Of a stretch of 64,000 nt of DNA, positions 47,450 through 58,997 are shown piece after piece. The stretch's first letter is position 1; each line of letters begins with the position of its first letter. Made by a program: the position numbers and the translations under genes. The DNA is from Drosophila miranda (lineage: Eukaryota; Arthropoda; Insecta; Diptera; Drosophilidae), in contig NC_046678.1 of NCBI RefSeq assembly GCF_003369915.1, positions 1,302,001-1,366,000 on the forward strand. Direction: 5' to 3'. The notes below the pieces were generated by a model, which had not been told where the DNA came from, ran no database searches, and saw only the letters and a program-made list of their open reading frames with translations.

Positions 47450-48390
47450 TTTTGATTTTAATATGGCTGGACTGGAGCTTATATCAAGTTAAGTCGACAT
47501 CAAATGAGACACATGAATTTGGATAACAACTCCAAAATACACATATAAATTATGACTTAATTAAAGGTCTTTTGTAGTTGTTCTGGTGCGCATATAAATT
47601 TTTTATGATTGTAACATCATGTTTTAACTTATAAATTAAATAAGACGAAGAATTGTTTGTTTTTTATTTGTGTGTGTACATACGCATATTCTAGTGTTGT
47701 GTATTTTTCCTTTTTCAGTCAAAATAGTGTTGGTCGGAACTTCGTTTTGCTTGAAAAATATTTGATATGCTTATAGCTTAAAATCTAGCTTATTTCAAAT
47801 TTCATTTATTTTTTTTGGCTTAAAAAAAATTTTATATTGTATTACATTATATTTTATTGTATTATAATATTTGTTAATTTTTTATCGAGAAACCGGACAA
47901 CATCCATTGTCGTTGTTCATCCATATTTGTGTATACATGTATGGTAATTTTTCGTTGATAAATTTCAGTCACACTGCAGTATTGCACATGTTTGCACATT
48001 TACATACAAAAAAATGCCGAAAGTGTCTTATGAATAAAGTCCATAATTTCACTTTGTTTGTACATTGCTGAGCACTCGCATAGCCTAATGAAGTGAATAA
48101 ATTCACATCATTACTTTAATTAAAAATTTAAAAATAATATCAATTATCTATTATTTCGATGTGTTTTAATTGTCAACTTATTTTTAAGATTATTTTTTTA
48201 ATTTATAGCTTATTCTAGCTTATTTTATTCTTCAATCTAGCTTGTGGTGACTCTCAAAATCTGGCAACACTGCATGGCAGCTGCAAGATATGAGTTTCTC
48301 ACGGTCAACACAAAAAAAAAACACTTGAACTGGATCGATAAAAAGTTCACAGAAATTAATTTAAACGGTATGAACTAAAGGCGTTTTAAT
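47450..48390. other. Intergenic region upstream of Crk
   Basis: AT-rich. It contains the Crk promoter region and, at about 47770-47830 and 48205-48245, short AGCTTA/TAGCTTATT-rich stretches that end in TGGCAACACTGCATGG near 48261. No ORF that I would support. Confidence 0.4.
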
Positions 48391-48873
48391 CTATTTTATT
48401 CCAATACAAAAATAAAGTTTAATTTTAGTTTTTTGTATATATATTTTACAGAGTAAAACGTTGTTTTGCCAATTAATTTCTTTAATTTTTTTTACTTCGT
48501 CATATGAACGATGGGTATGACTAATAAACTGAAGATCCTTATTTCTTCTTCGAATCACGATTTTTCGCGTAGCTGTACGGTCACCAACCACGATTTCAAC
48601 AACGTCGTCAACAATAGGTGCATTGAATCTACGTATGTATATGCTCTCGAGCTGGTGTTCTATCAGGATTGATGACAATAGAAAGTTTATTTGTAAAAAT
48701 TTATGAAATTCTTTTGGGATTAGCACTTTGTGATCAACTTGGCCTATGATTTTGAACGTGGAATTAAATTGTTGACCGTTTGCAGTAATATTGTTAACTA
48801 TTGTTAGTAATATTAGTAATATTGTTGCTCCAAATGATGTCATTTGGAAACATGAATTGAATGTGCGAATTGA

Positions 48874-48881
48874 CTTCAGGA
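48874..48881. repeat. Target-site duplication of the hAT element (left copy)
   Basis: CTTCAGGA, repeated exactly at 51496-51503 on the other side of the element. Confidence 0.9.
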
Positions 48882-48960
48882 TAGTGTTGTGTTGCTCATG
48901 AGTGAGTGAACAAAAAAGAGTTGTTCACTTAAGTGAGCAACTGAACATGTTCCTTCCAAG

Positions 48961-49137
48961 TTGTTCTTTTTTGTTCACTTGTTCTTTGTTGTTCACTTGT
49001 TCTTTTTTGTTCACTTGTTCTTTTTTGTTCACTTGTTCTTTGTTGTTCACTTGTTCTTTTTTGTTCACTTGTTCTTTGTTGTTAACTTGTTCATTTTTAC
49101 TCACTTGTTCATTTTTACTCACTTGTTCTCTACTCAC
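48961..49137. repeat. 18-bp tandem repeat in the hAT subterminal region
   Basis: Nine consecutive 18-bp units close to TTGTTCTTTTTTGTTCAC plus a partial tenth unit. Variation is mainly TTT versus GTT in the middle. In hAT elements such subterminal motifs commonly bind transposase. Confidence 0.9.
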
Positions 49138-49258
49138 TTTTTGCGCAATTTTGCTCCTCAAAGGGCATTTTGCGATCTGGCAGCTTTGCTCATATTTGCG
49201 CTTACTTCACACTTTTTATATTACGGGCAAAGCTGTTTACAATTTTGAAAAATTCACT

Positions 49259-50982
49259 ATGTCGCTTATTCGGAAGTATAGTGAGATTTGGAACCATTTC
49301 GAGGAAGTTGGACGCCAGGAAGCCAAGTGCAAGTATTGCAAATCTATTTTGAGTTGCAAATCTCAAAGCAACTTAAGCCGCCATTTAAAGAGCAAGCACC
49401 CGGCGTCTATGGAGCCCGTTATCCGGCAAAACACCCATGGCCCGATTTTTGTGCAAAGTGCGCAACCAAAAATAACAAGCTTTGCTGAAAGGCCTGTACC
49501 AGCGAGCAAAGCGCCGGATGACCGCCAAGGGTCATCACGCCTTGCGCTTGGTTGAAGAACCAGAATTTAAAAAATTTATTCACGATGTGTCGCACGCCCC
49601 AAACTATAAGCTTCCGACGAGGAAAACATTAACCAGCTCTTTGATTCCCAAAATTCGTGACGAGTACACTGGGACGATAATAGAAGAACTACGTGCGGCC
49701 ACAGCGGTGTGCTTAACTACAGACGGTTGGACATCTATAACCAACGAAAGTTATCTGGCTGTCACAGTACATTTTATCGATGAGGAATCAACGATGCTGA
49801 CCTCCTATACAATTGCTTGTCAGGCCTTTGAAGCGTCGCACACTGCTGCAAATCTGTGCAGCTTTTTGGAAAAAATTGTGAATGAATGGGATCTCAAAAA
49901 CAAAGTCGCAGCAATAGCATCCGATAATGCACACAACATTGCTCTTGCTATTAGAACCGGCAATTGGAGTCATATACGGTGTTTTGCTCATACCCTTAAT
50001 CTAATTGTCCAAAAAGCTCTAGATAAAATGAGCAGTGTGCGCAGAAAAGCTAAAGCTATAAGCGAATATTTTCATCGCAGCTCATCAGGCTTAAAAAAGC
50101 TTAAAGATATGCAAGCGCTGCTTAAGTTGGCTGACCTCAAACTAACACAGGATGTGCCAACACGTTGGAACTCAACGTACAAAATGTTTGAACGGCTGTC
50201 TATCCTGAAGGAGGCAGTCGTGGCAGCTCTGTCAACAAGGACAGATTTAATTTTGTCACCAGAAGACTGGGATGTCATTGAAGCCCGTATTAAAGCCATT
50301 TTATGAAGTTACAGAAGAGATCTCAGCTGAAAAAAACGTAACATTGTCAAAAATAATTGCTTTGACTGGATTACTTCAAAGAAAAATGGCTCAAATGTAT
50401 CCAACAGTTAAAAATAACCTAGTTGCCGAAGTAATCAATGAAATCATAAACGAGATGGACGGCAGGTTTAACGATTTCGAGGCTAATATTTTGTATGCGG
50501 AGAGCACTGTTCTGGATCCCAAGTTCAAAGGACGCGCATTTAAATCTGCGGAGGCTATTAAAAAGTCAGTAGCGGATATCAACAAAAAATTGGCTCAAAC
50601 GATACGGTCACTCCCTGAACCTCCACAAGAAGCTATAAGCAAAAAAAAACAAGAAGAGGACACAATATGGGCTGAATTTGATACCACTTTTCAGCAAGTA
50701 AGCCAACCCACCAACAATACGGCAGCATCCATAAGAGAAATGGATAAGTACCTGGCTGAGGAGTACATCAGCCGAAAAGATGATCCATTGGTATGGTGGA
50801 ATCAGCAGAAAGCGCAATACCCGCTACTTTATAACTATATGCTGAAGCACCTCTGCTTAGTCGCCACCTCAGTGCCATGCGAGCACATATTTTCAAGTGC
50901 AGGCGAAACCATACGTAAAAGGCGCTCCCTTTTAAAGTCAACAACCGTTGAAAATTTAATTTTTTTGCATAACAACATGTAA
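49259..50982 (+). pseudogene. hAT transposase (BED finger, RNase H fold, dimerisation domain), frameshifted
   Basis: Starts at ATG 49259 (MSLIRKYSEIWNHF). The BED zinc finger reads CKYCKSILSCKSQSNLSRH then LKSKH. A frameshift near 49490 leads to the second frame (to 50306): LPTRKTLTSSLIPKI, VCLTTDGWTSITNESYLAVT, ASDNAHNIALAI, RCFAHTLNLIVQKAL and DVPTRWNSTYKMFERL, the ZBED/Tramp-like catalytic fold. A second frameshift near 50290 opens the third frame (to 50982), which has DPLVWWNQQKAQYP and the hAT dimerisation region SVPCEHIFSSAGETIRKRRS. About 575 codons in all, normal for the family. Only two frame breaks separate it from an open gene. Confidence 0.9.
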
Positions 50983-51075
50983 ATCGGAAGTGAGTTCAAC
51001 CTAATTTGTACTTGATTGCTTGTTTGCTTGATTAACATTTTTTTCTCTTATAGCGCTAAAATGAAGAAAACGAAA

Positions 51076-51192
51076 AGTATAAGAATTCCTATGAAAGGAT
51101 CTCCTTTTTTTTAAGTTAGTATAAGAATTCCTATGAAAGGATCTCCTTATTTTTATGTTAGTATAAAAATTCCTATGAAAAGAAATAAAAAG
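51076..51192. repeat. 42-bp tandem repeat, nearly three units, in the hAT 3' region
   Basis: Units start at 51076, 51118 and 51160, each beginning AGTATAAGAATTCCTATG (third unit AGTATAAAAATTCC). The first two differ by a few bases. It lies between the transposase stop and the right terminal repeats. Confidence 0.85.
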
Positions 51193-52809
51193 TTTGTTTT
51201 TTTGTTATATACATTTTTTTTTTTTTATAAATTTTATAAATGTTTGATTAATATTGAAATGTAACGTATTTTATTTGTGTAAAAATCTGTGGTGCTTAGG
51301 GTTCTGTGCATGAATAGTGAACAACTGAGCAAGTGAGCAACTGAGCAAGTGAACAACTGAGCAAGTGAACAAGTGATTAACTGAGCAATCTAAGAGAGCA
51401 AGTGAGCAAGTGAGCAATATGAGTGAGTTGACTCACTTACTAAAAAAGAACAAGTGAACATGTTCACCAAAATGAGCAATGTTTACCCAACACTACTTCA
51501 GGAACATGCTAGAATTGGGATCTGTACCGATAAGTAAACCATGCAATGGTTCAGGAGGTATTTCAGTTTCGGTTATTTGTACTTTTCCTGATGAGCAACA
51601 CATCAAAACTGGCTCATTTTTATATTTGATTTTAAATTTAAATTTTAGCAATAACCACTTTAGAATAAACATAATATTCAACATCAGGCTCATACTGGAA
51701 TGCTAGTCGAAAAAAAAAAATTTGATGTAAATGCTCGATGAAATTCTTGGCGTTGTTGGTCCTCTACGTTTTTTTTAAATGTTTTCGCTTCCGAGGTGAA
51801 ACGAATAATGATTTCATCACAATATTCATACCACAGGACCAAATTTTTGTTTCGGCCTACTGGGATTTCATATGTGTATGAACAAGCTTTTTATTAAATT
51901 TAATCTTTTTCATAAAATTTTCTTTGAATTTCATGACGCCAAATTTACATGAAATGCTGTCGGCAAGATTTTTCTTGGTAATCGTAGTAACAATTTTTTG
52001 GGTTTTACAGGTGCTGCAGCTCCCGATTTACATTAGTATTTTTAATTAAAAATACAGCCATAATACTTCCTTTATTCATTACGATGCAATGCCTTAAAAC
52101 TAATCAATCTGAATCAAATTTTGTCAAAACTTACCAAATCTTGACCCGATCAGACCACTCCTTCTGGTACATCCCAAAAAAGGACATACATAGGTGTTTG
52201 GGAGGTACCCGAAGGAGTGGCTTGATCGTGATAAAAATTATATGTCGGCCGATGCGCAGACCTCACCGATATGTACCCAAAATCACGAAAATCGGTCGAG
52301 CCATTTCGGAGAAGGTTAGCTACAACATTTGTGACACGAGAATTTAATATATTAATATATATATATATTATTATTAATATTACTAGCTGACCCTGTAAAC
52401 CTTTTATTGCAGTATTGTGAACTATTTCTGTTGCTCCGAACTAACATATGTTAGTTATTTTATGAATAAAATTGATTGTGAGAATTGACTCTAAGAACAA
52501 GTTTCATTCTGGTTACGGTGGTGTCTCAATTTCACTTAGTTGCTTTTTTCTTGACGCGCTACACATACGATCTCTCCATTGCACCAATCAGCATTTTCGG
52601 ATGAGATAAATATTTAATATTAGGCTGTTAGTCGAATGCGAGTACCAGTAACGAGTTACAAATCGGATTTATGAATTTATATATGAATTTCAATTTGCCA
52701 ACATAAGTTCAGATATCTCTTTGTTCCAATTGTCTTTGCTGATTTAGTTACAGCCGTGCCTTATGAGATTAAAAGTCACGTAATTGCGACATGCTTATAC
52801 GCACATTTT

Positions 52810-54340
52810 CGTCAATTTATTGGATTTGTTCGCCTCTCGCAGTCTGCATTGCCTGCGGGGATGTACATCTCACTGAGCCTTGCCCCGTAAATAGGGAGGA
52901 CCCATCTGCCAAAAATGTAGCAATTGTGGTGAAAGCTACACTGCTTACCTCAGAGGTTTTTACCTGTCTGTAAAGAACTAAAAAATTACCTAACCTAATA
53001 AAAAACCCCGCTTGAAGCCCAGTCATCCAACAAAACTTGCCGCAATTACCATCAGCTACGACCGCAGGAGTTTATTTTGTTAAGGCGTTAAGTTACACGA
53101 GCTACCAAATACAAAACTTTCACAAGCCACTGCAAGAATAATACAGCAGTGGCCAGAGTAGTGTTGTTAAGTAGTGGCATACGCGGACGACGTTGCAATT
53201 ATCTTTGCGGGAAAATACCCCCAAACACTCTGCGACTTAATAACCGCAAAGCTTGCTCGATTGTCCGGATGGACAGAATCGCGCGGGTTGGGACTAAATC
53301 CCTCGAAAACGGAACTCGTGTTATTCACAAATAATTACAAGGTCCCGCCCTTCAACCCCCCAATACCAAATGGATACAGGCTCTCCTTCAGTGACAGTGC
53401 CAGTTACTTAGGGTTGGTAATTGACAAAAAGCTTAACTGGAGCCTGAAGGTCAAGGATAGAGTGAAGAAGGCAACGACAGCACTCTACACATGCAAAAAA
53501 GCTATTGGCCTAAAGTGGGGCATGAACCCAAGCATAGTCTTATGGATATACATATCCGGCAATGGTCAATATCTGCCCTAACAAAAAGGACAATCACCAA
53601 TCAGCTGGGCAAAGTTCAAAGAACTGCCGCCCTCTGCATCAGTGGAACTCTTCGAACCACACCAAATGATGCGCTAAACGCCATGTTATGCCTCCAGAGC
53701 CTTGACCTTGCAGGAAAAGAGCGGGCAGAAATGGCAGCAATACGTCTTAGAGACTCTGAACATTGGGTACCTCAGCACATAGGTCACTCATCCACAGTGA
53801 CACTAAATAAAAACAACATTGTCCAAGCAAGAACGGGCTATCAAGTTCCAAAGGAGTACACGGATACTCCATTAAGCACCATCATCCCTCACAGAGACGA
53901 ATGGCTCGAGGGACTCCCAGGCCCAGATGGGGCCATAAACATCTTCACGGATGGATGGAAGCTCGACGGCAGGGTCATAAGAGGAATCCTCTCTGAACAG
54001 CTAAACATAAAGCACTCATTCAGGCTACCAAATCACTGTAGCGTATTCCAGGTGGAAGTTATAGCGATCAGGGAGGCTGTGAACTGCCTTCAAGCAGTTG
54101 CGAAACCCAGCTAAACATTTATAGCTGCGATCAGATCACTTAACGCGATCTCCTCGAACTCGGCTACTGTGGCGAACTGCCGCAAATCTCTTCACGAGAT
54201 GGCTCAGCAATTTGCTATCAGTCTTATATGGGTCTTATATGGCTCTTGACTTCGCTGTAGAACTTACGCCACGAGGCGTGTGTGGCTTTCCCAAGTTCTT
54301 TGTTCCAAGTTTACATTAGGGATGCGTCGGGCGATTTTGA
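52810..54340 (+). pseudogene. LOA/I-type non-LTR retrotransposon, internally deleted
   Basis: The first part (52810-52990) is a CCHC zinc-knuckle piece of an ORF1 protein (CIACGDVHLTEPCP followed by a shifted NCGESYTA). An abrupt jump leads to RT: AYADDVAIIFAGKYPQTLCD, LSGWTESRGLGLNPSKTELV, YLGLVIDKKLNWSLKV (53174-53575). After a frameshift come GKVQRTAALCISGTLRTTP and an RNase H domain, INIFTDGWKLDGRV and QVEVIAIREAVNCLQ (to 54115). Diverged frame continues to about 54340. RT followed by RNase H is typical of the I and LOA clades (for example Bilbo of obscura-group flies). Confidence 0.78.
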
Positions 54341-56164
54341 ATCTTGCCAGAGATGCAAGCACAGGTTCCTAGTTTTTAGTTTATATGTTTGATGACGAGG
54401 AAATCATCAAATCAGGGCCTCAGGGGATCACAAAAAGGTTCAATGTATATGTTTTATATGGATGCATATTTCCTTTTTCTTCCTCAGACACTTTTTAACC
54501 GGCAAATTTAGATTGTTTAAACTGGTTTTTTATATGCCAATACTATAGATAAGTGTAAAAAATATTCTGTGAAGCTAAAAAAAATGAAATATTCCGAATA
54601 GACGCAACTGCGTCCTTAAAAGACGCAAGTTTTTGCCACCACTAGGCCCCTATGTTTATCCTATGTAAAAAACTCCGTTAATACCAAAAATGTACAAGTG
54701 TCATATAATTCGCAGACTGGGACCAATTGTAGATGCTCTACGGCTACACTTATGTTGTGTTTATCTACATTATTAAAATATGGTATGAAAGCATGCAGTA
54801 ATTTTTTAATTGTGAGCGTTGGTGCGCTGAAGAAGGGCGAGTATTAATCGCTACATATATTTCCGGATCTGAGTACTGGTGGTAAAGAAACACCAGCAAC
54901 AAATCTGGTGGAGGAAATCGTTACGCAAAATTTTAAGGTATATATTATTACTGAATACCCATACTTTTCTATACGATATCAATCATAAATATTTATCGAT
55001 ATTTACGATAGTTAATCGATTAAGATATCCGCCATTTTGTGGATTCTTGTTGAAAAGTGAAAAATCGAGACGTCACAACACAATATACATAATCTTTATT
55101 GTTTTTATGCGTGAATTGAAAAATATTCTAGTAATATCGGAGTTACCTAACCGTTTATTTTGCTTTTGACCTACGGTTTATGTCGGAGTCCTATACGTAC
55201 GCCCCATTTTACTTGCTCAAATAAGTACACATATGTATGTATCTTTAATGCACATATGCGTGCATGTATACATATTAATACATGCACATATTTAGTTCAA
55301 TGTGCATGTGTTAAAGCCAATAACTTGTTTGATGGATGCATACCCATCCGTATATAATGGAAATTTTATCGGCACCTCTATTGTCGTTCTCTTTGAAACA
55401 AACCATAATCATGAAGTAAACGGTAAATATTTGTGTGAAATTTATATCCAAAATGAATACATATGTACACACATTTACCTTAATATGTATGTATAAAATA
55501 TGTATGGTTACATATGTACATGTGTATACAGTGGCAATGGCTTAAAGTAGCCAGTGAATAATATTAGCTTTGAGACATCTAAGAATGTATACTAACGTAG
55601 TAACTATAACGTCGGACATTGCAAAAGTGGAGTTTTGAAGTTCCAAAAATTTTTTTGTGACACTTGGAAACGACAGAAAGCTGCTCGGGCGCTGAAGCTA
55701 TTGCTAATTCAATTTTTTTATCCAATCCATAATAATCCGATTTTATCCGTCTGTCTTATGTAAATACCAATGAAAGTGCTATTCCTGAGATTATGTATCT
55801 TGTGAAATACAAAAATTCCCACAAATACATAATAATACAGTGATGTACATAGTGTAGTGAGACTTCCGACGAACTGTACTATGTATTTTATTTTATTTGT
55901 TTTTCCACAAACTGAATAAATGAGTAATGAATGATTTTTGAACAAAATTAATATATGTAGTATTCCAAATTGAACAAGTGATACCTATTTAAAATGTCTG
56001 GAATGTAAACATTACAAATCCCATTACATTAGAATTCCATCTTCTTGTTTTTCACGACTTTAGACATTACCCATGAAACCAGCTGTCCATTAAAATAGTA
56101 GTGCTAAGGTAAATGAGTATAAAAAAAAATTAAAAATAAAAAAAAAAAGTTTAGTTATTGAATA
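54341..56164. other. Intergenic DNA with microsatellites
   Basis: No supported gene. TATG/CATA-rich microsatellite DNA at about 55210-55290 and 55440-55535, and ATCGAT-type motifs at about 54992-55022. Confidence 0.4.
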
Positions 56165-56600
56165 TTTTGATGAAAAACATTTTTTTAGCGAAGAGAGCTC
56201 ATTGATCGGTCCCGAAGATGAGACCTAAGAATTTTGCTAAAAATTAAAGGCTGGATGTTTAAAAGGATTGAAAATGAATAATTTATATAGCTATGTCAGT
56301 TATGTGAGTTATGTGTCAGTTGAAAAATGCTTCTCAAAAGGATCTTTCACGAAAATTCGCTAGGAATTGGGGTGCATCTGAAAATATCGACGTTTTGCCA
56401 TGCCTAGCCCAGTCACAAGATCTTAATTTCATTTAAATTTTATAGAGGAATGTCAAAGGCATTGTAGCAACCAGTCAACCAGAAGTAAGTTTTGGCAAGT
56501 GTTTTAAGAAATATTGGCTCAAATGCTATTGAAACGTTGGCAGGACCTTATTGACCTATTCTATACCGAGGCAAGGCCGTAATGAAAACTAAATTGATTC
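56165..56600 (+). pseudogene. Tc1-like transposase C-terminal remnant
   Basis: Reads WASENIDVLPCLAQSQDLNFI then WQDLIDL-like sequence in shifted frames. It corresponds to the WPxQSPDLNPIE region and the tail of Tc1 transposases. Very degenerate, with no TIR of its own recognised. Confidence 0.5.
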
Positions 56601-56636
56601 AAAACTGAATATGAAACAGGTAGAACATTTAACATA

Positions 56637-58997
56637 CAGTAGCGGACAGTGAAATGCGGACACTCATTTTATCTAACTTTATGCAAAAACTCAAGTCAGT
56701 TGGGAAACCTTTTTATTGTGTAGATAACGTCTCTCTTTCATAAAAAAACGAGGGGGAACGTTGTGAGTTGCTGCGAAGACCGCAACTCTACAGTTATACC
56801 CGATACTAAGTCAGTATGGCTCTCCTCCGGCAGACGCCGCTAATATTAAACGACACGACAAAGAGTGAGTGCGAGAGAGACAGAAAATCAGTCTGAGCGT
56901 GACGTCGGGCGCTGCGTAGCCACTGCAAATTGATTTGTTCCTTTTGGCTATAAAAATTATCTGATCTGATCCAGATTCAGCAATCTGATAGACACGGTCA
57001 TTATCTATGATTCTGCGTTTTTAGTTTTCTCGAATGTGCAATATTGTGGATGCAACAGATTTTCGTCCTTTGTGGGGGCGGAAGGGGGTGGGGCGAAATT
57101 CTGAGATATACGTTTTATAGTGAGATCTAACAGAAGTGCGGATACCAAATTTGGTTACTCTAGCCTTAATAGTCTCTGAGATTTATGGATGCCCCAGATT
57201 TTCGTCCTTTGCGGGGGCGGAAGGGGGTGTGGCGAAATTTGGACACGAAACGGTCAAGGTCCGATATCACAGGAGTGTGGATACCAAATTTGGTTGCTCT
57301 GGCTCTTATAGGTTCTGAGATCCTTGAACTCATATTTTGCAATTGGCAAAACCGACCATGAAACCTGTGTGTTAGAGAGAGACAGAGCGAGAAAGAATGA
57401 AATTGTTTTCTTGATTCTGGCTATAATAATTATACGATCTGGTTGAGATTTTACACTCTAGAACATATAGTCATCCTCTACGATTCTGCGTTTTTGGTTT
57501 TATCGTATCTTTAAAAATGTGGATGCCACAGATTTTCGTCCTTTGTGGGGGCGGAAGTGGGCGGGGCGAAGTTTTGAAATATTTTTGTAGCAGTGACATA
57601 TCACAGAAGTCTGGATCCAAAACATCCTTCCTCTAGCTCTTATAGTCTTTGAGCACTAGGCGCTGAAGGGGGCGGACAGACGGACAGACGGACGGACGGA
57701 CGGACAGACAGACGGACAGGCTCAATCGTCTCGGCTATTGATGCTGATCAAGAATATATATATACTTTATGGGGTCGGAAACGATTCCTTCTGGACGTTA
57801 CACACATCCACTTTTACCACAAATCTAATATACCCCAATACTCATTTTGAGTATCGGGTATAAAAAGCAAGAAGTTAAAATAAAAAAAAAATGTATACAA
57901 AATTACTGAAGCCGACAGGGCAGCTATATTGGGTTTGGAAAACATTCGTTTTGGCACTATTATCTTAAAACTTGGGATGAGGAAGTTTTCTTTAAACAAT
58001 TTTATGCACAATTTCGAAAAACGCGGTTCGGTAAAACGACGTCCCCCCAGAAAAGGCGCCAATGGTTAAAACTGAAAACTTTGACTTTAAATGATTGGAG
58101 AATCGTAATGTTTATAATTGATATAAGATAAATGTGGTTTGTTGGGAAAGTAAGACGAATGATCGTCGCAAGGTCTGAGAACTCTATAAAAGTTTATGCC
58201 TGAAACGAAAACATCAGGATTTTCTGTGGATGTTTTTTTTTTTTTTTTTTGAGTTGGGTATCTGGCGCTAGTTGACGGATATGTAAGGTGGTAATGTGCA
58301 AACAAATTTCAGAGGAAACCCTCATTCCGCCAAATGAGAACCACTTTCCGCTTGCTGACGCTCTCATCTTCTAGGATGGTCAGGCAAGATTGGTTAGGCA
58401 TATTTTTTTCCACTTTTTAATTGTATTTTGTAATGATATATACAAAAAGTTTGATTTTTCCAACAATGAGTTCTCTTAGCTAAAATAATACTTATCATTA
58501 GTGGGAATAGGTTTTAATATTTAGCCCATCCTGATCGTTTAAATATGAAAACAGAGACCCAAAACTTTATCTGAATTGAAAGAAATATTTGGAAAAGTGT
58601 GGCACAACGATATAAACATCGAATCAATCTGCAAATTTGGAGGTAAGCTTTCGCGTAGAAAAACTAGTTCTAAAAGAGCGAGGAAATTCAAAAAAATATT
58701 TAACTAATTCATTACATACTCTTCAATATTCATCGAATTAAACGTAATAACAGAAAAATTTTATTTCCGTACTAAAAACCTAGAATGAATTTTTCCGTAA
58801 AATTATAAAAGTGAACACTTTTTGATTTCAGGATTCTTTTGAAAACAAGGACGTTGGATTACAACTTTTAATGTTTTTCGTTAGCCTTTTATTTCATTTA
58901 GTTAGTTTCATGAACTTTTCTCTTGAAAAACAAACCAAAACTTTATAAAACAAAACAAATCACTTTTTTACTGTCCACATTTCACTGTCCGCTGCTG
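56637..58997 (+). mobile_element. Tc1-like element with TIRs, carrying a nested mini-me copy
   Basis: Left end CAGTAGCGGACAGTGAAATG (from 56637) is matched by the inverted right end CATTTCACTGTCCGCTGCTG (to 58997), with one mismatch in 20 bp. TA precedes the left end, but no TA follows the right end. Inside, at 57880-58070, the frame reads ADRAAILGLENIRFGTIILK and FEKRGSVKRRPPRKG, like the paired helix-turn-helix region of Tc1 transposases. The rest is decayed. Mini-me copy J (56745-57866) sits between the left TIR and this coding remnant. Confidence 0.7.
56745..57866 (-). repeat. mini-me/DINE-1-like repeat, copy J (longest copy)
   Basis: Complete-looking inverted copy: left GAGGGGGAACGTTGTGAG and TATACCCGATACTAAGTC, three TTTTCGTCCTTTG(T/C)GGGGG blocks (57059, 57200, 57535), a GGAC/GACA run (about 57672-57720, complement of GTCY), GGCTATTGATGCTGATCAAG, and the right end ACTCATTTTGAGTATCGGGTATAAAAA. 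It is the best candidate for a family reference in the window. Confidence 0.82.

Larger units (their letters stand above)
48882..51495 (+). mobile_element. hAT DNA transposon, near complete, 2614 bp
   Basis: Flanked by an exact 8-bp duplication (CTTCAGGA at 48874-48881 and 51496-51503), diagnostic of hAT insertion. Ends TAGTGTTG...CAACACTA form short TIRs. Subterminal regions are rich in GAGCAA/GTGAACAA-type repeats: a clean 18-bp tandem array at 48961-49137 on the left, and irregular copies at about 51318-51480 on the right. It inserted into the Helitron. The transposase gene is at 49259-50982, broken by two frameshifts. The perfect target duplication and mild damage suggest a fairly young insertion. 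Confidence 0.92.
48391..52350 (-). mobile_element. Helitron, 5' half, minus strand, split by a hAT insertion
   Basis: The 5' end is near 52346 (TTAAATTCTCGTGTCAC read on the minus strand). A hairpin (52145-52229) and non-coding 5' region follow. The Rep-helicase protein begins around 51780: RAFTSN, FQYEPDVEYYVYSKVVIAK, KYKNEPVLMCCSSGKVQI, PPEPLHGLLIGTDPNSSMFL. The hAT at 48882-51495 then interrupts, and directly beyond it in frame come SIRTFNSCFQMTSFGATI, FKIIGQVDHKVLIP, RRFNAPIVDDVVEIVVGD and LQFISHTHRSYDEV. These blocks match the N-terminal third of animal Helitron proteins. Removing the hAT and one target copy gives continuous frame over the join. There is an earlier frameshift near 51640, and the element is truncated near 48440. 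Confidence 0.82.

Noticed and set aside
48391..48843. A separate host gene encoding a secreted protein (MTSFGATILLILL...)
   Set aside because: The apparent signal peptide is the conserved Helitron motif FQMTSFGA. The frame is the continuation of the Helitron protein across the hAT insertion.
48925..49161. Minus-strand frame encoding repeated NKKEQV units
   Set aside because: It is simply the opposite-strand reading of the 18-bp hAT array. There is no start context or neighbouring coding evidence.
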